Positions 1-8,758 of a DNA stretch of 64,000 nt are shown piece after piece. Numbering within the stretch: the stretch's first letter is position 1; every line of letters starts with the position of its first letter. Below the pieces are notes generated by a model, which saw only the letters and a list, made by a program, of their open reading frames with translations, had not been told where the DNA came from and ran no database searches. Both the position numbers and the translations under genes were made by a program. Source of the stretch: Cetobacterium somerae (GTDB lineage: Bacteria > Fusobacteriota > Fusobacteriia > Fusobacteriales > Fusobacteriaceae); assembly GCF_022430525.1 (NCBI RefSeq), contig NZ_CP092520.1, positions 640,843 through 704,842 of the forward strand. Reading direction: 5' to 3'.

Positions 1-222
1 TCCAGCATAAACACAGATTATAACTTCAACTTTTTCTTTTAATTTTTGAAGTAATTTGATTTTTGCGTTTTCATCAAACCCCGGTAAAACTCTTTTTGCA
101 TGTAAGTCAAATAACAGTTTACCACCAAACTCAAGATATAATTTGTCAAAATTATTAACTCTTTCTAGGATATATTTCGATTGTTCCTCTAGATATTTAT
201 TGTGATCAAAACCTATTTTCAT
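1..222 (-). CDS. DUF1846 family protein (N-terminal 74 residues, cut by window edge)
   Basis: The reverse strand reads in frame from an ATG at 222 to base 1 without a stop. The translation begins [18 protein letters not shown] and contains [20 protein letters not shown], which I recognise as the conserved start of the DUF1846 (UPF0371) family, a protein of roughly 500 residues in Firmicutes and Fusobacteria. A purine-rich ribosome binding site (AAGGAGTGAG) precedes the start. The biochemical role of the family is not established; the fold is adenylate-binding-like by family knowledge. Only the N-terminus is visible, so completeness cannot be judged. Confidence 0.85.
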   Translation of the reverse strand, partial: MKIGFDHNKYLEEQSKYILERVNNFDKLYLEFGGKLLFDLHAKRVLPGFDENAKIKLLQKLKEKVEVIICVYAG

Positions 223-251
223 GACTCACTCCTTCATTTTTTTCATATTTT

Positions 252-331
252 GTCAGAGCTATTCCTGACTCTATATCATAGCATGATATAAAAAAAAAAT
301 CTAGCTTAAAAATATTTTTTTATGATATAAT
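252..331. promoter_or_regulatory. Divergent promoter region with two inverted repeats
   Basis: The gap between the DUF1846 gene and the nucleoside hydrolase holds an inverted repeat GTCAG...CTGAC at 252-269 and a second one TATATCAT-N3-ATGATATA at 272-290. A TATAAT at 326-331, preceded by TG, suits a rightward extended -10 for the hydrolase gene. The second palindrome overlaps a plausible leftward -10 (TATGAT) and could be an operator; that is inference. Confidence 0.45.
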
Positions 332-356
332 TATAAAAATTTTGATGGAGGATGAG

Positions 357-1292
357 ATGAAAAAGTTACCAATAATAATAGATTGTGATCCAGGATGCGA
401 TGATACAATAGCGTTGCTTTTAGCTTTTGCTAGTGAAAGTTTAGATATAAAAGGAGTTACAGTTTCAGCAGGAAATGTTCATATAAATAATACAACGGAA
501 AATACAAGAAAATTAGTAGGGGCTTTTAAACCGGAAATTAAAGTTGCAAAAGGGTGTGAGAAACCATTATTTAAAACTATAGTAACAGCTCCAGAAGTAC
601 ATGGTGAAACTGGTCTTGGATGCGTAGTTTTACCTGAAACAGAAAAAATGATTGAAAAAATTAATGCAGTTGAATTTATAGCTCAAACATTAAAAGAAAG
701 TGAAGAAAAGATAACTATTGTAATAACGGGACCGATGACAAATATAGCTGTATTTTTAATGATGTATCCAGAACTAAAATCAAAGATAGAAAAATTTGTA
801 ATAATGGGAGGCTCATCAATAGGTGGAAATGTAACACCTTCAGCAGAGTTTAATATCTATGTTGATGCAGAAGCTGCAGATATTGTTTTTAAATCTGGAG
901 TTGAAATTGTATTATGTCCATTAGATGTAACTATGAAAGCTTTTGTTACTGAAAAAGAATTAAAAGAAATAGGAGAAATAGAAGGATTAGCATCTGAAGT
1001 AGCATATGGAGCTATAAAAAATGCTCTTGATTTCTACAAAGAATTTTATCAAAAAACAGAAGTTCCAATGCACGACCCTTGTACAATTGCATATTTATTG
1101 AATCCAAATATTTTTAAAGGACAAAAAGTATTTTTAGGAACAGAACTTAAAGGTGAATTCACTTATGGTGAAACAATAATAGATTATAGAAATAAACTTG
1201 GAAAAGAGAAAAATGCATTTGTTTTAAACGAGATTAATAGAGAAGAATTTATAAAACTTATAAAAAATTCGGTGAAAATTTTAAAAAAATAA
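357..1292 (+). CDS. Inosine/uridine-preferring nucleoside hydrolase family protein
   Basis: About 311 residues, the usual length for the nucleoside hydrolase superfamily, which cleaves the N-glycosidic bond of ribonucleosides to free base and ribose in purine or pyrimidine salvage. The N-terminal aspartate cluster IIIDCDPGCDDTIALL, the hallmark calcium and ribose binding motif (DxDPGxDD), is intact, as are a TGPMTNIA segment, EFNIYVDAEAA and a late MHDPCTIAYLL motif that supplies the conserved His-Asp. The reading frame is open from 342, but the GGAGG at 347-351 places the start at ATG 357 (MKKLPIIID). Substrate preference among nucleosides cannot be read from the sequence. The gene appears to stand alone, with its own promoter and terminator. 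Confidence 0.9.
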   Translation: MKKLPIIIDCDPGCDDTIALLLAFASESLDIKGVTVSAGNVHINNTTENTRKLVGAFKPEIKVAKGCEKPLFKTIVTAPEVHGETGLGCVVLPETEKMIEKINAVEFIAQTLKESEEKITIVITGPMTNIAVFLMMYPELKSKIEKFVIMGGSSIGGNVTPSAEFNIYVDAEAADIVFKSGVEIVLCPLDVTMKAFVTEKELKEIGEIEGLASEVAYGAIKNALDFYKEFYQKTEVPMHDPCTIAYLLNPNIFKGQKVFLGTELKGEFTYGETIIDYRNKLGKEKNAFVLNEINREEFIKLIKNSVKILKK

Positions 1293-1301
1293 CGATTTAA
1301 G

Positions 1302-1331
1302 AAAACCAAAGAAGTCTACTTTGGTTTTTTT
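1302..1331 (+). terminator. Intrinsic terminator after nucleoside hydrolase
   Basis: A 10-bp stem AAAACCAAAG / CTTTGGTTTT with a 7-nt loop is followed by a run of T. It lies 10 bases after the hydrolase stop codon. Confidence 0.85.
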
Positions 1332-1534
1332 ATTTGGCATTTTTTATAAAAAATAGTATAATGAAGTAATACTTTTAATTTTTTTGGTGATTATTTTCAC
1401 ATTTTTTTTGATATATCAATGAATTAAATAATTAATTATTTAAATTATTTATATATTCTATTTCAAAAAACAATAATTAGGTGCTATAATCGAAAAACAC
1501 GCACACTTTATAAACATTAACAGGAGGTATTAAG

Positions 1535-2722
1535 ATGACAATTGAGTTATCAACAATTCAGACTATAGCAATGGCAGTTGTTGTATTGTATATAGGTAAA
1601 TTTTTAAATCACAACTTCAAATTTTTAAAGGAAAACTGTATTCCTGAATCAGTTACAGGAGGAACAGCCTTCTCGATAATTACTTTTATTGGATATAAAA
1701 CGGGTATGTTTAATTTTATATTCGAAGATTCTTTAAGAAATATATTTATGATTGCATTTTTTACAACAGTAGGATATTCAGCTAGTTTAAAATTATTAAA
1801 AAAAGCAGGAATGCCTGTATTTATGTTTTTAATAGCTTCAGTAGGATTAGCAATATCACAAAATATACTAGGAGTAGGATTAGCACAAATTTTAAAATTA
1901 AATCCATTGATAGGATTAGCTACAGGATCTATGTCAACGACAGGTGGTCCAGGAACAGCTGGAGCTTTTGCTCCTATTTTAGAAAGTTATGGGGCAGAGG
2001 GAGCAACAGTAGTTGCAATGGCTACTGCAACATATGCTTTGATAGTTGGAAGTTTAATATCAGGACCACTAGCTAATAGATTGATAAAAAAACATAATCT
2101 TTTAGAGAAAAGAGATGGTGTTGGAATGTATGACTCAGATGAAGAGAAAAAGACACCATTAGATCCAAAACATGTTTCTACGGCTTCTTTTCAAATAATA
2201 ATGGCTATGGGAATAGGAAGTTTGATATCTAACTATTTATCAAAAGCGGGAATAGTTTTACCGTCTTATATTGGAGCTATGTTTGCAGCAGCTTTAATTA
2301 GAAATATATCTGATTTCACTGGAGCATACGAAGTTCATTTAGATATTATAAATATAATTGGAGGATTTACATTAACTATATTCCTTTCAATGACTTTAAT
2401 GAGTTTCAAATTATGGGAATTACAAGGATTGGCACTCCCTTTAGTAATAATGTTAGTTGCTCAGACAATATTAATAGGAGTATTTGCATACTTTATTACG
2501 TTTAGATTGACAGGAAAAGATTACGATGCAGTTGTAATGACAAGTGGTCATTGTGGATGTGGATTTGGAACAACACCAAAAGCATTAGCAAATATGGAAG
2601 CTTTAACAGCAAAATATTTCCCATCACCAAAAGCATTTTTTGTTATTCCTATAGTAGGTGGATTATTTATAGATTTCTTTAATGCTGGAATAATAACTTT
2701 ATTTATGAATATTTTACATTAA
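1535..2722 (+). CDS. gltS: Sodium/glutamate symporter GltS
   Basis: 395 residues, almost wholly hydrophobic with around ten membrane segments, matching the GltS family of Na+-coupled glutamate uptake carriers in the inner membrane. Family features seen are the N-terminal membrane helix with LYIGKFLN, the two inverted halves, and the glycine/serine-rich re-entrant loops GSMSTTGGPGTAGAFAP near residue 130 and SGHCGCGFGTTPKALANM near residue 336. A perfect AGGAGGT lies eight bases before ATG 1535. The gene has a 240-base upstream region with room for its own promoter and no co-transcribed neighbour in obvious relation. In a peptide- and amino-acid-fermenting anaerobe it would feed glutamate fermentation (inference). 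Confidence 0.93.
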   Translation: MTIELSTIQTIAMAVVVLYIGKFLNHNFKFLKENCIPESVTGGTAFSIITFIGYKTGMFNFIFEDSLRNIFMIAFFTTVGYSASLKLLKKAGMPVFMFLIASVGLAISQNILGVGLAQILKLNPLIGLATGSMSTTGGPGTAGAFAPILESYGAEGATVVAMATATYALIVGSLISGPLANRLIKKHNLLEKRDGVGMYDSDEEKKTPLDPKHVSTASFQIIMAMGIGSLISNYLSKAGIVLPSYIGAMFAAALIRNISDFTGAYEVHLDIINIIGGFTLTIFLSMTLMSFKLWELQGLALPLVIMLVAQTILIGVFAYFITFRLTGKDYDAVVMTSGHCGCGFGTTPKALANMEALTAKYFPSPKAFFVIPIVGGLFIDFFNAGIITLFMNILH

Positions 2723-2775
2723 TTTTGAAAACGCCTTCTAAAAATTAAAGGAATTTAAAAAAAATGAAGAAGAAG

Positions 2776-2781
2776 TATAAT
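2776..2781 (+). promoter_or_regulatory. -10 element for the 64-residue protein
   Basis: A perfect TATAAT lies about 20 bases before the start codon at 2803, between the gltS stop and the small gene. No strong -35 match is visible. Confidence 0.4.
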
Positions 2782-2802
2782 AGAAATTAGGAGGTGGGTT
2801 TT

Positions 2803-2997
2803 ATGAAATTAAAGCAAGCAATATCAACAGTAGAGGAAAAATTAAAAGTTGAAAAAACAGAAGAGCTTCATAAGTTATTAGCAGAATTAAAAAAGATTGA
2901 TGAGGACATAAAAGAGGGTGAAGCTAGAGATAAAGCTGTTGAAGAAATTAAAAGAAAAAATGATCATATAGAATGGATAAATATAAAAGAGATTTAG
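2803..2997 (+). CDS. Small charged helical protein of unknown function
   Basis: 64 residues (MKLKQAISTVEEKLKVEKTE...), rich in Lys and Glu with heptad-like spacing of Leu, Ile and Val, so mainly alpha-helical and probably a short coiled coil in the cytoplasm. AGGAGG at about 2789-2794 directs the start to ATG 2803 rather than the in-frame GTG at 2794 that overlaps it. It has its own -10 element upstream and a separate promoter-like TATAAT follows before the next gene. I do not recognise the family. Coding is supported by the strong ribosome binding site and clean start and stop. Confidence 0.65.
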   Translation: MKLKQAISTVEEKLKVEKTEELHKLLAELKKIDEDIKEGEARDKAVEEIKRKNDHIEWINIKEI

Positions 2998-3076
2998 AAT
3001 AAGTCTTCTAGATATTTTAAATGCATTAAAAAAAAAAGTATGATATAATTTATAAAAAGTTTTATGGAGGTATGTC

Positions 3077-3712
3077 GTGCTTAAAATATTTAATGATAGA
3101 GTATATGGACTGGAAGAAAGTTTAATAGCTAGCGGATATCCAATGATAGCCGAATCAATAGAGGAGTGGGATGAGACTCCAGGTTTAGATGAAAAAGATT
3201 TTAAAAGAGCAGGAAAATTAGGGAATGTTCCTACAGGAACAGGGCATGATAATTTTCTTAAGGGAATAATTGTTCAGTTTGATATAACTTATCCAAACTA
3301 CTGGACACCACAATTTCAAAGATATCATTTTGCAGATATTGTATCTTCAACATCAAAAATGCATAGATTAACAAAAATGGATTTAAAAAAATCATGTAAT
3401 GAGTATGTAGATGATGTAGTAATTGAAAATTTAAATAGATGGATTGAAATTTTTAACTCTTTTGAGAAAGAACAAAAAGAGGTAGAAGTAAATGGAAAAA
3501 TTTATACAAAATATGAAATCTATATGAAAATAATCTCTAATTGCCCAATGGGATTAGAGCAAACAATGAGAGTAACAACATCATATTTACAGTTAAAGAC
3601 AATATATCTTCAAAGAAGATATCATAAACTTAAAGAGGATTGGGGAAATTTTTGTGACTGGTGTTTAACACTTCCTCATTTTGAAGAGTTTTGTTTAAAA
3701 AATAATAAATAA
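3077..3712 (+). CDS. Conserved hypothetical protein, 211 residues
   Basis: The start is GTG 3077, placed six bases after GGAGG; an overlapping ATG at 3072 is out of frame. A TATAAT at 3044-3049 lies just upstream. The product has no signal peptide or membrane segment. It carries a conspicuous aromatic stretch, NYWTPQFQRYHFADIV, and the phrase TSKMHRLTKM. These weakly recall the FAD-dependent thymidylate synthase ThyX, where an Arg-rich RHR motif binds FAD, but the canonical RHRxxS motif is absent, so I do not assign that function. It is monocistronic with a strong terminator. The true function is unknown to me. Confidence 0.7.
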   Translation: MLKIFNDRVYGLEESLIASGYPMIAESIEEWDETPGLDEKDFKRAGKLGNVPTGTGHDNFLKGIIVQFDITYPNYWTPQFQRYHFADIVSSTSKMHRLTKMDLKKSCNEYVDDVVIENLNRWIEIFNSFEKEQKEVEVNGKIYTKYEIYMKIISNCPMGLEQTMRVTTSYLQLKTIYLQRRYHKLKEDWGNFCDWCLTLPHFEEFCLKNNK

Positions 3713-3714
3713 TT

Positions 3715-3757
3715 AAAAAGCTCCTAGCAGATTAGTTCAATCTGTTTGGAGCTTTTT
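3715..3757. terminator. Bidirectional terminator
   Basis: Nested stems AAAAAGCTCC / GGAGCTTTTT and GCAGATT / AATCTGT lie between convergent genes. T-runs on both strands suit termination of the rightward unknown gene and the leftward MFS gene. Confidence 0.8.
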
Positions 3758-3758
3758 T

Positions 3759-5042
3759 TTATCGTCTATTTCTAAGTAAATAAATAATAGATGGATACAG
3801 GCCAGGATAATAAAGACTTTTTTGATAGGCTCTAACTTTAGTTAAAAGTAGCATACAATAAAATCTTAGAAATAAACTTATAAAGAACATAAGTTTTAAT
3901 CCAGCATAGGAATCACCAAAAATCAAAATAGTTTTTCCATGTAAAAAATTAGCAAGATAACCACCTAAAAATGCACCAGTTAGTCCTAAAACTCCAACAG
4001 AAAGAGAATAGGCTGCTGTATAAGAATCTCTATCAGGAGAAGATAATTCTAAAAGTAAGCTAAATAAAGAAAGATTTATAGCGGACCATCCTACAGCAGT
4101 TCCAATGGCATCTAACATAATTAGGCTATTAACAGTTTCTTTGGTCATTAAAAAATAAAAAATAACAACATAACTAGAAACTCCAATTCCGAAAGATAAA
4201 AGTTTTTTATAGCCAATTCGTTGTACTAATTTTCCATATATAAAAAATGCGATTATAGATAATATAGCAGTTAAAGAACTAGATAATCCCAATATATTAT
4301 AAGAAGCATTTAAGTCAACAACAGCAAAATAATAAAAATAAGGTTTTGTAAATTCAATAGAAAAATTCCACATTGCAATAAACATTAAAAAGTTAAAAAA
4401 ATTACTATCTTTTAATGGTTTTTTTATGGAAAAACTTATTTGACTTTCTTTAAAGTTTGGTATCTCGTGAAAATAAAGTAAAATTAATGTTGTAATTGCA
4501 GCTATAGCAATAATGAAAGTTAGTACTAAAATACTAGTTTTTCCAGGGGTATAGTTTAAAGCTTTTGAAACTATGTATGAAAAAACTACCGTTGACATAG
4601 AGATTAAAGTAAATCTTCTAGAAAAAAAAGTTCCACGATCCTCTTTTTTTATAATATCTCCAACAGAGCTTGTCCATATTCCACTTACAAAAGCTGAAAA
4701 AAATGAATATATAAAAACGATTCCCACGAGAAGTCTGTAATCTATTTTATCGAAAAGAACAATGAAAAATAAAAAACACATTGGAATTCTAGCAGCAGCA
4801 GCGCTAAATAATAAAGCTCTTTTTTTTGTTTTAAAAAACTTATAATATGTTCCTAAAAAAATTTGAAGTAATTGTAATCCTAAAGGTAGAGTTGTAATAA
4901 CTGATATCCAAAATGGTTCGCATTTAAAGTATAAAGCTAAAGCAGTAAGGGCAAAGCCTTGAATACCTAAAGAAAGCATATTGGCACTCATACCCTCAAC
5001 GGTAATAAGGAATTTATTTTTATCATAAGAGTCACGAAACAT
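3759..5042 (-). CDS. Major facilitator superfamily transporter
   Basis: 427 residues with about twelve hydrophobic segments, typical of a 12-helix MFS carrier of the inner membrane. The loop after helix 2 has a KTKKRALLFSAA stretch resembling the conserved basic MFS loop, and the segment GDIIKKEDRGTFFSRR is in the style of sugar or drug permeases. The start at 5042 follows a GGGGGT ribosome binding site. The substrate cannot be inferred, and no neighbouring enzyme suggests one. Its stop abuts the bidirectional terminator. Efflux or sugar uptake are both possible. Confidence 0.8.
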   Translation of the reverse strand: MFRDSYDKNKFLITVEGMSANMLSLGIQGFALTALALYFKCEPFWISVITTLPLGLQLLQIFLGTYYKFFKTKKRALLFSAAAARIPMCFLFFIVLFDKIDYRLLVGIVFIYSFFSAFVSGIWTSSVGDIIKKEDRGTFFSRRFTLISMSTVVFSYIVSKALNYTPGKTSILVLTFIIAIAAITTLILLYFHEIPNFKESQISFSIKKPLKDSNFFNFLMFIAMWNFSIEFTKPYFYYFAVVDLNASYNILGLSSSLTAILSIIAFFIYGKLVQRIGYKKLLSFGIGVSSYVVIFYFLMTKETVNSLIMLDAIGTAVGWSAINLSLFSLLLELSSPDRDSYTAAYSLSVGVLGLTGAFLGGYLANFLHGKTILIFGDSYAGLKLMFFISLFLRFYCMLLLTKVRAYQKSLYYPGLYPSIIYLLRNRR

Positions 5043-5063
5043 AAGTAATACCCCCTGTTAATA

Positions 5064-5097
5064 AAAACAGGTAATGTTAGTTAACACCACCTGTTTT
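5064..5097 (-). terminator. Terminator between hsp20 and the MFS gene
   Basis: A 9-bp stem AAAACAGGT / ACCTGTTTT lies between the hsp20 stop and the MFS start. A T-rich tail reads leftward, so it probably ends or attenuates hsp20 transcripts before the MFS gene. Confidence 0.7.
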
Positions 5098-5106
5098 AAT
5101 TTGTAT

Positions 5107-5520
5107 TTAATCGATTGGAATAGAAGTTGTTTCTGGTTTTTTTGTTTCATCTTTAGGAATTACAATATTAAGAATTCCATCATTGAAAGATGCTTTTATT
5201 TCGTTTTCTAAGCAATTTTTTGGCAAAGTCATTTTTCTTTCAAAAGAACTAGCAGAAAACTCTTTTTTAAAATAAGTTTTATTTTTCTCTTCTTTGTTTT
5301 CCTCTATTTTGTAAGAAAGAGTGAGAGTTCCTTCAGTAATGTTTAACTTTAAATCCTCTTTTTTAATTCCAGGAACACAGACATCAATTAGATATTCTTT
5401 TTCGTTCTCTGATATGTTAACTGCAGGAAAAGATTTTTTAAAAGGATTTTGTAGTTTATCTTCGTCAAAAGGATCCGATAAAAAATTAGAAAACCAATCA
5501 GTTTTTTTAATTAAACTCAT
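5107..5520 (-). CDS. Hsp20/alpha-crystallin small heat-shock chaperone
   Basis: 137 residues from the start MSLIKKTDW at 5520. The reading frame is open to 5571, but GGGAGG just before 5520 fixes the start. The body is an alpha-crystallin domain: FPAVNISENEKEYLIDVCVPGIKKEDLKLNI, a central beta core, FERKMTLP, and ASFNDGILNIVIPK with the conserved DGxLxI motif, followed by a short IPI-type tail (SIPID). It is an ATP-independent cytoplasmic holdase that keeps unfolding proteins soluble. No CIRCE-like inverted repeat is evident in the upstream bases that I read. Confidence 0.93.
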   Translation of the reverse strand: MSLIKKTDWFSNFLSDPFDEDKLQNPFKKSFPAVNISENEKEYLIDVCVPGIKKEDLKLNITEGTLTLSYKIEENKEEKNKTYFKKEFSASSFERKMTLPKNCLENEIKASFNDGILNIVIPKDETKKPETTSIPID

Positions 5521-5655
5521 AATAAAAACCTCCCTTAAAAATATAAAGAAATTTATAGTTTGTATTAACATCTACTAAAAAAAAATAAGATTCCTTTTAA
5601 ATTTAAAAGGAAATAAAAAAGTAAAAATGAAAAATAGAAAAAAGGAGATGATAAT

Positions 5656-6387
5656 ATGAAAATAAAACCAATAATAGGAATTTCAGGAAGTATTATAGTT
5701 GATAGCAGTGGAAATTTTCCAGGGTATGAAAGATCGTATGTAAATAATGATTATGTAGAATCTGTAATTCGAGCTGGTGGAGTGCCATATATAATACCAG
5801 TGACTGATGATGAAGAACTGATAAAAGAATATACAAAAAATATAGACTGTTTAATATTATCTGGTGGGCATGACGTAAACCCTTTATTATGGGAGGAAGA
5901 ACCTATAAAAGAGTTAGGGGAAACTTTTCCTAAAAGGGATAGATTTGAATTTCTTTTAATTGAAAATATGTTAGAAGAGGAGAAACCGATTTTAGGTATA
6001 TGTAGAGGAGAACAGATATTAAATGTATATTTTGGTGGAACTCTTTATCAAGATTTGAGTTTAAAAAAAGGTAGTAATATCCGACATAATCAAAAATTAA
6101 AGCCTGATTTAGAGACACACACAGTAGAAATTGAAAAGGAATCATTATTATATGAGATATTAAAAAAAGATAAAATTTTAGTAAATAGCTTTCATCATAT
6201 GGCGATTAAAGATGTAGCAGTAGGAATGAAGGTTACAGCTTTTTCTAAAGATGGTGTTATTGAGGGAATTGAAATGAGAGAAAAGAATATACTAGCTATT
6301 CAATGGCATCCTGAGATGCTTAGTAAAACAAATGGTTTAATGCAACGGCTATTTAATTATTTTGTTAGCATTTCAAATAAGGAGTAG
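5656..6387 (+). CDS. Peptidase C26 family gamma-glutamyl hydrolase (PuuD-like)
   Basis: 243 residues with a class I glutamine amidotransferase-like fold. The catalytic triad is visible: Cys116 in ILGICRGEQ, and His218 and Glu220 in AIQWHPEM. SGGHDVNP near residue 69 and FGGTLYQDL near residue 127 are typical of the C26 group that includes gamma-glutamyl-GABA hydrolase PuuD. The product probably removes glutamate from a gamma-glutamyl compound in the cytoplasm. It sits two bases upstream of an amino-acid permease gene, so the pair likely imports and processes a glutamylated amine or amino acid (inference from context). AAAGGAGATGATAAT precedes the ATG. Confidence 0.88.
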   Translation: MKIKPIIGISGSIIVDSSGNFPGYERSYVNNDYVESVIRAGGVPYIIPVTDDEELIKEYTKNIDCLILSGGHDVNPLLWEEEPIKELGETFPKRDRFEFLLIENMLEEEKPILGICRGEQILNVYFGGTLYQDLSLKKGSNIRHNQKLKPDLETHTVEIEKESLLYEILKKDKILVNSFHHMAIKDVAVGMKVTAFSKDGVIEGIEMREKNILAIQWHPEMLSKTNGLMQRLFNYFVSISNKE

Positions 6388-6389
6388 TT

Positions 6390-7661
6390 ATGAAAAATAA
6401 ACTAGGATTTTGGAGTATTGTTTTATTAGGAATAAATTCAATAATAGGATCAGGAATATTTTTATTACCAAATAAAGCATATAGTTTAGTGGGAACTGGA
6501 AGCATTTTTGTAATTTTATTTGATATGGTATTAGTTCTAAGTATAGCCTTATGCTTTGCAGAAGCTAGTGGGATGTTTAAAAGGAATGGAGGACCATATA
6601 TTTATGCAAAAGAGGCTTTTGGAGAGTTTGTAGGATTTGAAGTAGGATTTATGAAATGGGCTATTGCTATAATAGCTTGGGCTGCAATGGCAGCTGGATT
6701 TGTTCAAGCTTTAGGCGACGTATGGGAACCAGCTAAGGATACGATGACTAAAGATATAATAATAGCTATAATTATATGTGGTTTAGGATTTGTTAATATT
6801 TTGGGTGTTAAAATATCAAAATTATTAAATAATATAATAACTTTAGGAAAATTAATTCCTTTAATTATATTTATAGCAGTTGGTATTTTTTTTATAAAAG
6901 GTAGTAATTTTATACCTTTTGGCATTTCAACAACATCAGAAGAGATAAATTTTGCGCCAGCGGCATTACTGATGTTTTATGCTTTTACAGGATTTGAATC
7001 TATTGCTGTAGCAGCGGAAGATATGCATAATCCAGAAAAAGATCTACCTGTAGCTACTATAACTGTTATGCTTATAGTATCGATTTTTTATATTTTAATT
7101 TTGATGGTTTCAATAGGTGTTTTAGGAAAGGATTTAGCAACTAGTTTAACTCCAATAGCTCAAGCAGCAGGAAATTTTATGGGAGAAGCGGGTGCTTTAT
7201 TAATAACAGCTGGAACTTTAGTTTCGATAGGTGGGATAAATATAGCAGCTTCTTTTGTTACACCAAGATGTGGAGTAGCTTTGGCAGAAGATGGGATTTT
7301 ACCTAGAGTTATAGCAAAAAATGGTCGATATGGAACTCCGACTACAGCTATAATAATAACAGTTATATTAGCTCTTTTAATAGCTTTATCAGGAAGCTTT
7401 GTAAAACTAGCAGCAATTAGTGTAATATCAAGATTTGTTCAATATTTACCAACTTGTTTAGCAATTCCAGTATTAAGAAAGAAGAGACCAGATTTAGTAA
7501 GAACATTCAAAGTTCCTTTTGGTCCAGTAATTCCAATTTTTGCTATTGTAGTTAGTTGTTGGTTAGTTTATAATTCAGATTTAGAAAAGATTTTAATAGG
7601 ATTAGGAGGGCTTATTTTAGGTGTACCAATCTATTTCTTTATGAAAAAATATGCAAAGTAA
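6390..7661 (+). CDS. APC family amino acid permease
   Basis: 423 residues with roughly twelve membrane helices. The first helix contains INSIIGSGIFLLP, the substrate-backbone binding GSGIF motif of the amino acid-polyamine-organocation superfamily, and FTGFESIAVAAEDMHNPEKDLP is the diagnostic APC motif in helix 6 and its loop. It begins two bases after the C26 hydrolase stop, with GGAG inside the hydrolase end, so the two are translationally linked in one operon. The likely cargo is an amino acid or amine related to the hydrolase substrate. The operon ends in a strong terminator. Confidence 0.92.
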   Translation: MKNKLGFWSIVLLGINSIIGSGIFLLPNKAYSLVGTGSIFVILFDMVLVLSIALCFAEASGMFKRNGGPYIYAKEAFGEFVGFEVGFMKWAIAIIAWAAMAAGFVQALGDVWEPAKDTMTKDIIIAIIICGLGFVNILGVKISKLLNNIITLGKLIPLIIFIAVGIFFIKGSNFIPFGISTTSEEINFAPAALLMFYAFTGFESIAVAAEDMHNPEKDLPVATITVMLIVSIFYILILMVSIGVLGKDLATSLTPIAQAAGNFMGEAGALLITAGTLVSIGGINIAASFVTPRCGVALAEDGILPRVIAKNGRYGTPTTAIIITVILALLIALSGSFVKLAAISVISRFVQYLPTCLAIPVLRKKRPDLVRTFKVPFGPVIPIFAIVVSCWLVYNSDLEKILIGLGGLILGVPIYFFMKKYAK

Positions 7662-7663
7662 AA

Positions 7664-7693
7664 AAGAACTCTCGATTAAGAGAGTTCTTTTAT
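7664..7693. terminator. Bidirectional terminator between convergent permease and exonuclease genes
   Basis: A 10-bp perfect stem AAGAACTCTC / GAGAGTTCTT with loop GATTAA is followed by T-rich tails on both strands. The exonuclease stop codon lies in its loop. Confidence 0.85.
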
Positions 7694-8440
7694 TATAAGT
7701 TCTACAGGACAGTGATCAGACCCCATAATCTCATTATGAATGTTAGCTTCTACAATTTTATCTTTTATTTTATTAGAAACTACAAAATAATCAATTCTCC
7801 AACCTGCATTATTTTTTCTAGCACTAAATCTATATGACCACCAAGAGTATTTTTCAATAGCATCTGGGTGTAAATATCTAAAACTATCTACAAATCCACT
7901 TTCAAGCAGTTCGCTAAATTTATTTCTTTCCTCAATAGTGAATCCAGCATTTGTTTTATTAGATTTTGGATTTTTTAAGTCAATCTCTGTATGAGCAACG
8001 TTTAGATCTCCACAAAGAATAACAGGTTTTTTAGAATCTAAATCTAAAAGATAGCTTCTAAAATCATCTTCCCAAGTCATTCTATAATCTAGTCTAGCTA
8101 ATTCAGTTTGTGAGTTAGGAGTATAAACATTTACTAAATAGTAGTCTTTAAATTCTAAAGTAATAACTCTTCCCTCTTTATCGTGATGATCTATTCCAAT
8201 ATCATATGATACAGAGATTGGATTTTCTTTAGTAAATATAGCAGTTCCAGAATATCCTTTTTTTTCAGCGTAGTTCCAGTAACAGTTATATCCTTCTGGA
8301 TTAAAATCAACTTGTCCCTCCTGAAGCTTTATCTCCTGTAAACAAAAAATATCAGCATCAACTGAATTAAAGTATTCTAAAAAATTCTTTTGAAGAACAG
8401 CTCTAAGACCATTAACATTCCAAGAAATCAATTTTTTCAT
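7676..8440 (-). CDS. xth: Exodeoxyribonuclease III (AP endonuclease)
   Basis: 254 residues from [14 protein letters not shown] at 8440. The GGAGG upstream makes this start better than the in-frame ATG at 8455. The endonuclease/exonuclease/phosphatase fold is clear: SWNVNGLR at the start, catalytic metal ligand Glu36 in [49 protein letters not shown], and the C-terminal GSDHCPV motif. It nicks DNA at abasic sites and removes 3' blocks in base-excision repair, in the cytoplasm. Length and motifs are complete. Confidence 0.95.
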   Translation of the reverse strand: MKKLISWNVNGLRAVLQKNFLEYFNSVDADIFCLQEIKLQEGQVDFNPEGYNCYWNYAEKKGYSGTAIFTKENPISVSYDIGIDHHDKEGRVITLEFKDYYLVNVYTPNSQTELARLDYRMTWEDDFRSYLLDLDSKKPVILCGDLNVAHTEIDLKNPKSNKTNAGFTIEERNKFSELLESGFVDSFRYLHPDAIEKYSWWSYRFSARKNNAGWRIDYFVVSNKIKDKIVEANIHNEIMGSDHCPVELIIKELS

Positions 8441-8526
8441 ATATATAACCTCCATGTTGTTAGTTCAAAATTACCTACTAGTGATTATATCATAAAATAA
8501 AAAAATAAAAAAAATAAAAAAGTTTG

Positions 8527-8558
8527 TTGACATAAATAATATTTTATGATACTATAAT
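8527..8558 (+). promoter_or_regulatory. Promoter of the tRNA cluster
   Basis: A perfect -35 TTGACA (8527-8532) is followed at 17 bp by TACTAT, overlapping a TATAAT at 8553-8558. A GC-rich GTAGCGAGC discriminator-like stretch, usual for stable-RNA promoters, follows. Confidence 0.75.
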
Positions 8559-8595
8559 TATGTAGCGAGCAACCAGCTACGAAAACAAAATAGTT

Positions 8596-8672
8596 CGGAA
8601 TATAGCGCAGTCCGGTAGCGCACCTGCCTTGGGAGCAGGGGGCCGCAAGTTCGAATCTTGCTATTCCGACCA
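8596..8672 (+). tRNA. tRNA-Pro (UGG)
   Basis: A full cloverleaf of 77 bases: acceptor CGGAATA / TATTCCG, discriminator A and encoded CCA. The anticodon stem CCTGC / GCAGG encloses loop CTTGGGA, giving anticodon TGG. The T-loop is TTCGAAT. Confidence 0.95.
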
Positions 8673-8675
8673 TGC

Positions 8676-8751
8676 AGGTCAATGGCTCAATTGGTAGAGC
8701 ATCGGTCTCCAAAACCGAGGGTTGGGGGTTCGAGTCCCTCTTGACCTGCCA
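8676..8751 (+). tRNA. tRNA-Trp (CCA)
   Basis: A 76-base cloverleaf: acceptor AGGTCAA / TTGACCT, discriminator G and encoded CCA. The anticodon loop is CTCCAAA, giving CCA for tryptophan. It starts three bases after the proline tRNA, so the two are co-transcribed. Confidence 0.95.
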
Positions 8752-8758
8752 TTTATTT

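Noticed and set aside
3077..3712. ThyX thymidylate synthase
   Set aside because: The aromatic and basic patches recall ThyX, but the RHRxxS FAD motif is absent, so no enzyme name is given.
8485..8712. A 75-codon minus-strand frame covering the region before and inside the tRNA genes
   Set aside because: It overlaps the tRNA-Pro and part of tRNA-Trp on the opposite strand, has no suitable ribosome binding site and its sequence is explained by the tRNA genes and their promoter.
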